DNA from: Gp7-AA10 sp041483175
Lineage (GTDB): Bacteria > Acidobacteriota > Thermoanaerobaculia > Gp7-AA8
Assembly (NCBI GenBank): GCA_041483175.1
Contig: JBGPFD010000057.1
Span: 1 to 16,570 of the forward strand
DNA length: 16,570 nucleotides
Reading direction: 5' to 3'
Shown here: positions 11,894-16,570 of the stretch, piece after piece
How the letters are laid out: each line of letters begins with the position of its first letter
Position numbering within the stretch: position 1 is the stretch's first letter
Made by a program: the position numbers and the translations under genes
Notes under the pieces: generated by a model
Told to the model about the DNA's origin: nothing
The model's input: only the letters and a program-made list of their open reading frames with translations
The model's database searches: none

Positions 11894-12759
11894 CGGTCAT
11901 CGAAGCACGCGGCCTCCGCAAGGCTTTCGGTACGACCATCGCGCTGGACGGCGTCGATCTGCGCATCGACGAGGGCCGCATCCTCGGACTCATCGGTCCT
12001 AACGGCGCCGGCAAGACCACCGTGCTCAACGCGATTCTCGGCTTAACCCCATGTCAGGGAGAGCTGAAGGTGCTCGGACGCAACCCCTGGACCGAGCGCG
12101 ATCAGCTCGTGCGCGATGTCTCCTTCATCGCCGATGTCGCCGTGCTGCCGCGTTGGATACGGGTTTCGCAGGTGATCGACTACGTCGCCGGGGTGCACCC
12201 GAGATTCGATCGCGCGAAGGCGGAGGGTTTTCTTGCGAAGACCACCATCCGCCGCGCCAGCAAGGTCAGGGAACTGTCGAAGGGCATGGTGGCCCAGCTG
12301 CACCTCGCTCTGGTCATGGCCATCGACGCGAAACTGCTGGTGCTCGACGAGCCGACGCTGGGCCTGGACATCCTCTATCGCAAACAGTTCTACGACTCAC
12401 TGCTGAACGACTACTTCGATCGCAGCCGCACCATCGTGGTGACGACACATCAGGTGGAAGAGATCCAGGACGTGCTGACCGACCTCAAGTTCATCGACCG
12501 CGGTCGCATCGTGCTCGAGTGCAGCATGGATGAATTCGAGTCGCGCTATCTGGAAGTGATGGTGCATCCCGAGCATGTCGCCGCAGCACGGGCGCTCGGG
12601 CCCATTCACGAGCGCCGGCTGTTCGGCCGCAGCATCCTGCTGTTCGAGCATGCCGATCGCAGCCAGCTCGCCGCGCTCGGCGACGTGCGCACGCCCAGCA
12701 TCGCCGACTTGTTCGTTGCCGTGATCGGCAATGAGAAGGCACAAGGAGCGGCTGCATGA
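11890..12759 (+). CDS. ABC transporter ATP-binding protein
   Basis: A 289-residue nucleotide-binding subunit that energises the permease encoded next. The ATG at 11890 overlaps the repressor stop by four bases (ATGA); a long in-frame extension upstream is only open frame across the repressor gene. Walker A is GPNGAGKTT with Gly36, Lys42 and Thr43. The ABC signature is LSKGM (Ser130) instead of LSGGQ, as in many ABC-2/CcmA-like subunits. Walker B is LLVLDEP with Asp153 and Glu154; the D-loop is GLD and the H-loop His187 (TTHQVEEI). The last 75 or so residues form an accessory domain after FIDRGRIVLE. All catalytic elements are present. With a YtrA-type repressor and a single six-helix permease, export of a toxic compound or envelope-stress relief is more likely than nutrient import, but the cargo is unknown. 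Confidence 0.95.
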   Translation: MTVIEARGLRKAFGTTIALDGVDLRIDEGRILGLIGPNGAGKTTVLNAILGLTPCQGELKVLGRNPWTERDQLVRDVSFIADVAVLPRWIRVSQVIDYVAGVHPRFDRAKAEGFLAKTTIRRASKVRELSKGMVAQLHLALVMAIDAKLLVLDEPTLGLDILYRKQFYDSLLNDYFDRSRTIVVTTHQVEEIQDVLTDLKFIDRGRIVLECSMDEFESRYLEVMVHPEHVAAARALGPIHERRLFGRSILLFEHADRSQLAALGDVRTPSIADLFVAVIGNEKAQGAAA

Positions 12760-13721
12760 ATACTCAATCGACCGCCGTGCCCGACTCTCCCCTCGACCCG
12801 CAGGGAATCGCGCCCGCGGACATGGCGGCGACTCGGCCAATGTACTGGTCGGTGCGGCGCGAACTGTGGGAGAACCGTTCGATCTATGTCGCGCCACTGG
12901 TCGTCGCTGCAGTCGCGTTGTTCGGCTTCGCGATAAGCACGATTGGAATGCCTCAGCGCCGGCGCGCCGTGTTGTTGCTCGGTGAGGCAAAGGCGCGAGC
13001 GGCGATTGCGCAGCCGTACGACGTTGTGGCCGTGATTCTCATCGCCACGGCGTTCATTGTCGGGTTCTTCTATTGCCTCGACGCATTGCACGGCGAGCGC
13101 CGCGATCGCAGCATCCTCTTCTGGAAATCGCTGCCTGTTTCGGACCGCACGACGGTACTCTCGAAGGCGAGCATTCCGATGGTGGTGCTGCCGGTGCTCA
13201 TCTTTGCCGTAATCGTCACTACGCAGATCCTCATGCTGCTGCAGAGCAGCGCAGTCCTGCTGGTGGGCGGCGTCGATCCTGCCACCACCTTCGAGTACTT
13301 CAACCTGTTCCAGCAGTCGCTGATCCTGCTCTACGGGCTGATCGTCATTGCCATCTGGCATGCACCGATTTACGGGTGGCTGCTGATGGTCTCCAGCTGG
13401 GCACGACGCGCGGCTGTTCTCTGGGCCGTCCTGCCCTGGTTGGCGCTCGGTCCCCTGGAGGTGATCACCACCGGTCGAAGCAAGTACTTCCCGGCGTTGA
13501 TGAGGTACCGCTTGTTCGGCGGTTTTGAGAAGGCGTTTGCATTCGCGTCGCGGGCGCCGGCGCAGGCGCGGGTGCACGAACACACGCCGCCGATCGATTC
13601 TCTCTCCCAGTTGACGCCGGGAAAGTTCCTCAGTACGCCCGGTCTCTGGATCGGGCTGGCATTGGCCGCGGCATTCCTCGCCGCGGCGGTGCGGCTGCGC
13701 CGCAATCGGGAACCGATCTGA
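12756..13721 (+). CDS. ABC-2-type transporter permease
   Basis: A 321-residue membrane subunit whose ATG overlaps the ATPase stop (ATGA at 12756-12759). After about 40 soluble residues there are six hydrophobic segments, at about 43-63, 89-111, 139-162, 187-211, 217-237 and 296-312. Between helices two and three is LHGERRDRSILFWKSLPVSD (111-130), the charged loop typical of ABC-2-type permeases that contacts the ATPase. A long periplasmic or cytoplasmic section (about 238-295) precedes the last helix, which ends in RLRRNREPI. It probably works with the preceding ATPase as a homodimeric transporter. The next gene begins 44 bases downstream and could share the transcript. Confidence 0.9.
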   Translation: MNTQSTAVPDSPLDPQGIAPADMAATRPMYWSVRRELWENRSIYVAPLVVAAVALFGFAISTIGMPQRRRAVLLLGEAKARAAIAQPYDVVAVILIATAFIVGFFYCLDALHGERRDRSILFWKSLPVSDRTTVLSKASIPMVVLPVLIFAVIVTTQILMLLQSSAVLLVGGVDPATTFEYFNLFQQSLILLYGLIVIAIWHAPIYGWLLMVSSWARRAAVLWAVLPWLALGPLEVITTGRSKYFPALMRYRLFGGFEKAFAFASRAPAQARVHEHTPPIDSLSQLTPGKFLSTPGLWIGLALAAAFLAAAVRLRRNREPI

Positions 13722-13765
13722 TTCGCAAACACTTGCTTCAATCACTCGCGTAAGGAGAAACCAGT

Positions 13766-15457
13766 ATGAATCGACACCAAACAATGAAGCGAACGGAGGA
13801 TGTCATGTTGAAGGTTTTGAGGTCTTGCCTGCTTCTTGCTGTTGCAGGCTGTCTGATCCTGGCGCAGCCATTGAGGGCGGCAGAAAGAATTCAAGGGCAT
13901 CTGGTCACAGTCAACTGGCTCGAGAAAAATCTTACGAACCCCGACGTTCTGATACTCGACGCGTCACCTCAGAGCTACGCGGCACAACACATTCCCGGCG
14001 CAGTAAGCGTCAACGTATTCGAGCTATTCATCTATGGTCTCGGTGGAGCGCCGGTCGCTCAGACCGAACAACTCTTCCAGTCCTGGGGAATCAGTTCCGG
14101 GAAGAAGATCGTCATGTACGATTCGGGTGGCGATATCATGGCCACCAGGCTCTTTTTCGACCTTGATTATCACGGCTTCCCGGCAGAGAATCTTTTCATC
14201 CTGGACGGCGGGTTGTTCAAGTGGAAGAAGGAAGGATTGCCGGTAGCGAAAGATGCTACACCTGCTCCGACGAAAGGCTCCTTCAAAATCTCCAGGCTTA
14301 ACGAAGATGTGAAAGTCGCGCTGCCGGAATTCCTTACCGGATCCGGGGACCAGGTCAACAATGCTTTAGTGGAAGCACTTGGGCCCAGTTGGCATTTTGG
14401 AGAAGTCCACCCCTTCAACAAGGCCGGTCATATCCCTCATGGCATCATGGCGCCCGGTGCCGACTTTTTCAATCCGGACAAAACATTCAAATCACCTGAA
14501 GAAATAAGGAGAATGCTGGCCTACTTGGGCATCAGGCCTGAACAGCAGATCTACACTTATTGCGGGGGCGGAGTAGCCGCCAGTGTGCCGTTCTTCGCCG
14601 CTAAGTTCGTAGCGAATTACCCAAAGGTTAAACTTTACCCGGAGTCCGAGCTGGGATGGGTGACCGATGAAAGAGACCTTCCTTACTGGACATTCGATGC
14701 CCCGTTCCTGATGCGGGAAACGAGCTGGCTGCAGTTTTGGACCGGTCCGATGATAAGGTCGTTCCTGAACACACACGTCAGCATCGTGGACGTTCGGCCT
14801 GCAGGCGCATTCAATGAGGGACATGTGCCTTTTGCGCTGAACATCCCTGCAGAAGTGTTCAAGAGCAACATTGCCAATCCCGCCAAGCTGGCTGCATTTC
14901 TGGGTTCGGCCGGCGTCGATGCGTCTGACGAAGCGGTTGTCATTTCAGGCGCAGGGGTGACCAAAGACTCGGCCCTGGCGTTCGTGATGCTGGAGAAACT
15001 AGGCCAGAAAAAAGTTTCCTTCAACATGGACTCCGTGGATCAATGGGCACAACGTGGTGTCGCCGTGACAAAGGAAGCAACTGTTGTGGGCCCCAAAAAG
15101 GCGCCCCGCGACGTGTCCATACCTCCCACGACGTACCCCGGCAATTTCCGCAAGGGCGTGATCACCGCGGACGCGAAGAGCACCGAGGGACTGTATTCCA
15201 GGGTATTTATTGCTTCGGGCGAGAATGTGCCTGCGAAAGCTCAGGACGGCAAAGTCGTCCACGTCCCGTACACGGATCTCCTGAATGCCGACGGCACGCC
15301 CAAAGCGGCGAAAGATATCTGGAACATCCTGGCCAAGGCCGGCGTCCCGAGATATGCGGAGCTGGTTTGCTTCTCCGATGATCCCGGCGAAGCGGCAGCC
15401 AACTATTTCATCCTCAAGCTGATGGGCTACCCCGATATAAAGGTGCTGGTGATTTAA
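13766..15457 (+). CDS. Exported four-module rhodanese-family protein
   Basis: A 563-residue exported sulfurtransferase-like protein with four rhodanese-like modules. Module one (about 45-165) has IVMYDSGGD at the active loop (Asp119, no Cys). Module two (about 180-310) has TYCGGGVAA with Cys266, the likely catalytic cysteine. Module three (about 325-430) has VISGAGVTK (no Cys). Module four (about 450-563) has VCFSDDPGEAA with Cys535 at the loop position. Modules one and two look like a complete two-domain sulfurtransferase, and the last two a second, degenerate pair. Two starts have good ribosome sites: ATG 13766 (AAGGAGA) and ATG 13805 (GGAGGA), which begins directly at the export signal MLKVLRSCLLLAVAGC. 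Cleavage at LRA/AE is likely; VAGC could also be a lipobox. GC is visibly lower than in the neighbours, suggesting separate origin. Usual members have one or two domains. Confidence 0.88.
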   Translation: MNRHQTMKRTEDVMLKVLRSCLLLAVAGCLILAQPLRAAERIQGHLVTVNWLEKNLTNPDVLILDASPQSYAAQHIPGAVSVNVFELFIYGLGGAPVAQTEQLFQSWGISSGKKIVMYDSGGDIMATRLFFDLDYHGFPAENLFILDGGLFKWKKEGLPVAKDATPAPTKGSFKISRLNEDVKVALPEFLTGSGDQVNNALVEALGPSWHFGEVHPFNKAGHIPHGIMAPGADFFNPDKTFKSPEEIRRMLAYLGIRPEQQIYTYCGGGVAASVPFFAAKFVANYPKVKLYPESELGWVTDERDLPYWTFDAPFLMRETSWLQFWTGPMIRSFLNTHVSIVDVRPAGAFNEGHVPFALNIPAEVFKSNIANPAKLAAFLGSAGVDASDEAVVISGAGVTKDSALAFVMLEKLGQKKVSFNMDSVDQWAQRGVAVTKEATVVGPKKAPRDVSIPPTTYPGNFRKGVITADAKSTEGLYSRVFIASGENVPAKAQDGKVVHVPYTDLLNADGTPKAAKDIWNILAKAGVPRYAELVCFSDDPGEAAANYFILKLMGYPDIKVLVI

Positions 15458-15557
15458 CAGTGATCAACACTCTTGTGCTTATTAGAACCTGCCGAAGGGG
15501 GAGAAAGCAGGTGTCGGCCGGAAAGCTTGAATGTTGTAAATCCTGGGAGAGATGGAA

Positions 15558-16535
15558 ATGACTGACCAGACGGCCGAAAACTCGCAGCGTGCTTATGCAG
15601 GAATTGCTGGATTCATGTACATGAAACGCTGCGCAGTGCTGATCATCACCCTGACCTTCGCTGCGACGAGTCTGGCGGCCGCCACGCGCGACGCGCTCGT
15701 CGTCAGCGCCCCATGGCTTTCCCGTCACCTCGCCGACCGCGACCTCGTGCTGCTCCACGTCGGGGACAAAGCCGAGTACGAGGCCCGCCACATCCCCGGT
15801 GCCCGGCTGGTGTCGATGTCGGATTTCTCCGTCTCCGATGACACTGACAAAGGTCTGATGCTGGAGATGCCGCCGGCCGACGACCTCCGCCATCGCCTCG
15901 AAACGCTCGGAATCTCCGACAAATCGCGCATCGTCGTCTACTATGGAAAGGACTGGGTCTCCCCTGCCACGCGCATCGTCTTCACGCTCGACTACGCAGG
16001 ACTGGGCGGCCGCACGTCGCTCCTCGACGGCGGCATGGACGCCTGGGTCCGCGGCGGTGGCGTGGTGACTGCGGAACTGCCAAAGTCGCGCGCTGGATCC
16101 CTCCCGCCGTTGAAGCTGCGGCCGCTCGTCGTCGACGCGGACTTCGTCCGCAGCCACATCGGCGCGCCAGGCTATGTGATCGTCGATGCACGGGCTGCCT
16201 CGTTCTACGACGGAGTCGATACCAGCAGCGGCCATTCCGGAACATGGCGCACCGGTCACATCCACGGTGCCATGAGCGTTCCATTCAACTCGATCACTGA
16301 CGATCAGTTGCTGCTGAAATCCCCCGCCGAGCTCGAGGCGCTGTTTACCAAGGCAGGTGTGAAGCCTTCCGACACCGTCATCGGCTACTGCCACATCGGC
16401 CAGCAGGCCACCGCCATGCTCTTTGCGGCGCGCACTCTAGGCCATCCGGTGCTGCTCTACGACGGGTCGTTCCAGGACTGGTCGCGCCGCACCGAGTTGT
16501 CCGTCGACAATCCGGCGGAGAAAGGCGGCCATTGA
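15558..16535 (+). CDS. Exported two-domain sulfurtransferase (rhodanese, TST/MST family)
   Basis: About 325 residues. The N-terminal rhodanese module (about 45-165) has the Y/DAR-type text ARHIPGAR and VVYYGKDW at the loop position, without Cys, so it is the inactive half. The C-terminal module has VIVDARAA, then GYCHIGQQATA with Cys278, the persulfide-carrying nucleophile, and ends LYDGSFQDWSRR. This is the usual thiosulfate or 3-mercaptopyruvate sulfurtransferase layout. A signal peptide begins at MKRCAVLIITLTF and probably ends at LAAA/TRD, placing it in the periplasm. ATG 15558 follows GGGAGAG by six bases and adds about 20 residues before the signal; ATG 15615 or 15621 would start at the signal itself but lack a good ribosome site. 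GC is high, like the rest of the window. Confidence 0.92.
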   Translation: MTDQTAENSQRAYAGIAGFMYMKRCAVLIITLTFAATSLAAATRDALVVSAPWLSRHLADRDLVLLHVGDKAEYEARHIPGARLVSMSDFSVSDDTDKGLMLEMPPADDLRHRLETLGISDKSRIVVYYGKDWVSPATRIVFTLDYAGLGGRTSLLDGGMDAWVRGGGVVTAELPKSRAGSLPPLKLRPLVVDADFVRSHIGAPGYVIVDARAASFYDGVDTSSGHSGTWRTGHIHGAMSVPFNSITDDQLLLKSPAELEALFTKAGVKPSDTVIGYCHIGQQATAMLFAARTLGHPVLLYDGSFQDWSRRTELSVDNPAEKGGH

Positions 16536-16570
16536 TGCAACGGCGTTCCTCCGATCCGTACGCGGATCCA
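16535..16570 (+). CDS. Start of a further gene, cut by the window end
   Basis: An ATG at 16535-16537 overlaps the sulfurtransferase stop (TGATG) and reads MQRRSSDPYADP, open to the window end. A purine-rich stretch (GGCGGAGAAAGGCGG) lies just upstream. The overlap suggests translational coupling with the sulfurtransferase. Twelve codons are too few to identify the product; YeeE/YedE-type thiosulfate transporters are common partners of such rhodaneses, but that is only a guess. Confidence 0.45.
   Translation, partial: MQRRSSDPYADP

Noticed and set aside
12606..13784. 392-codon minus-strand frame
   Set aside because: Antisense to the ATPase end and the permease; charged low-complexity product with no recognisable domain.
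15414..16394. 326-codon minus-strand frame
   Set aside because: Antisense to the second sulfurtransferase, whose catalytic motifs are intact on the plus strand.

Overview
The window is GC-rich (about 60% or more by eye) bacterial DNA. It carries several large secreted proteins and short, tightly packed operons. The giant NHL-repeat/fibronectin-type protein with GDGGPA-type linkers, the copper-amine-oxidase-N-like secreted protein, the YtrA-type GntR/ABC operon and the periplasmic rhodaneses together suggest an Acidobacteriota-like soil or sediment bacterium. This is inference from gene style; there is no rRNA or marker gene here. No phage structural genes, CRISPR array or intact insertion sequence was found.

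Left region (1-2467, + strand): the 3' end of a membrane-anchored protein that begins before the window, then an alpha/beta hydrolase of the hormone-sensitive-lipase family, then a small secreted protein of unknown function. A near-perfect 24-bp palindrome resembling a TetR-family operator ends 10 bases before the hydrolase start. A perfect 17-bp stem-loop follows the small secreted protein.

Junction (2468-2856): no protein gene. It holds what reads, on the minus strand, as the 3' third of an alanine tRNA (variable loop, T arm, acceptor strand and CCA) without its 5' two thirds. An imperfect 28-bp inverted repeat lies 9-10 bases away. This is how the far end of an element integrated into a tRNA gene usually looks, and a frameshifted AlpA-like DNA-binding gene lies at 8499-8886. 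No integrase is visible, so an island boundary is only a hypothesis.

Middle (2857-9629, - strand): a 1885-residue exported protein with 12 NHL repeats, four fibronectin-III-like domains and about 790 residues that I cannot assign; the broken HTH gene; and a secreted 209-residue protein whose copper-amine-oxidase-N-like domain is split by five hexapeptide repeats. Reading the other way, with only about 36 bases between the two starts, is a membrane protein fused to a spermidine-synthase-like domain (9666-11207).

Right region (11208-16570, + strand): a regulatory stretch with C-tract repeats, a 22-bp palindrome over a likely promoter and a 14-codon leader frame comes first. It leads into a three-gene operon with 4-base ATGA overlaps: YtrA-type GntR repressor, ABC ATPase and six-helix ABC-2-type permease. 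After 44 bases come two exported rhodanese-family proteins, one with four rhodanese-like modules and visibly lower GC and one a standard two-domain sulfurtransferase. A frame that starts inside the second rhodanese stop codon runs off the window. The rhodaneses suggest periplasmic sulfane-sulfur handling; whether the ABC transporter belongs to the same process is not shown by the sequence.
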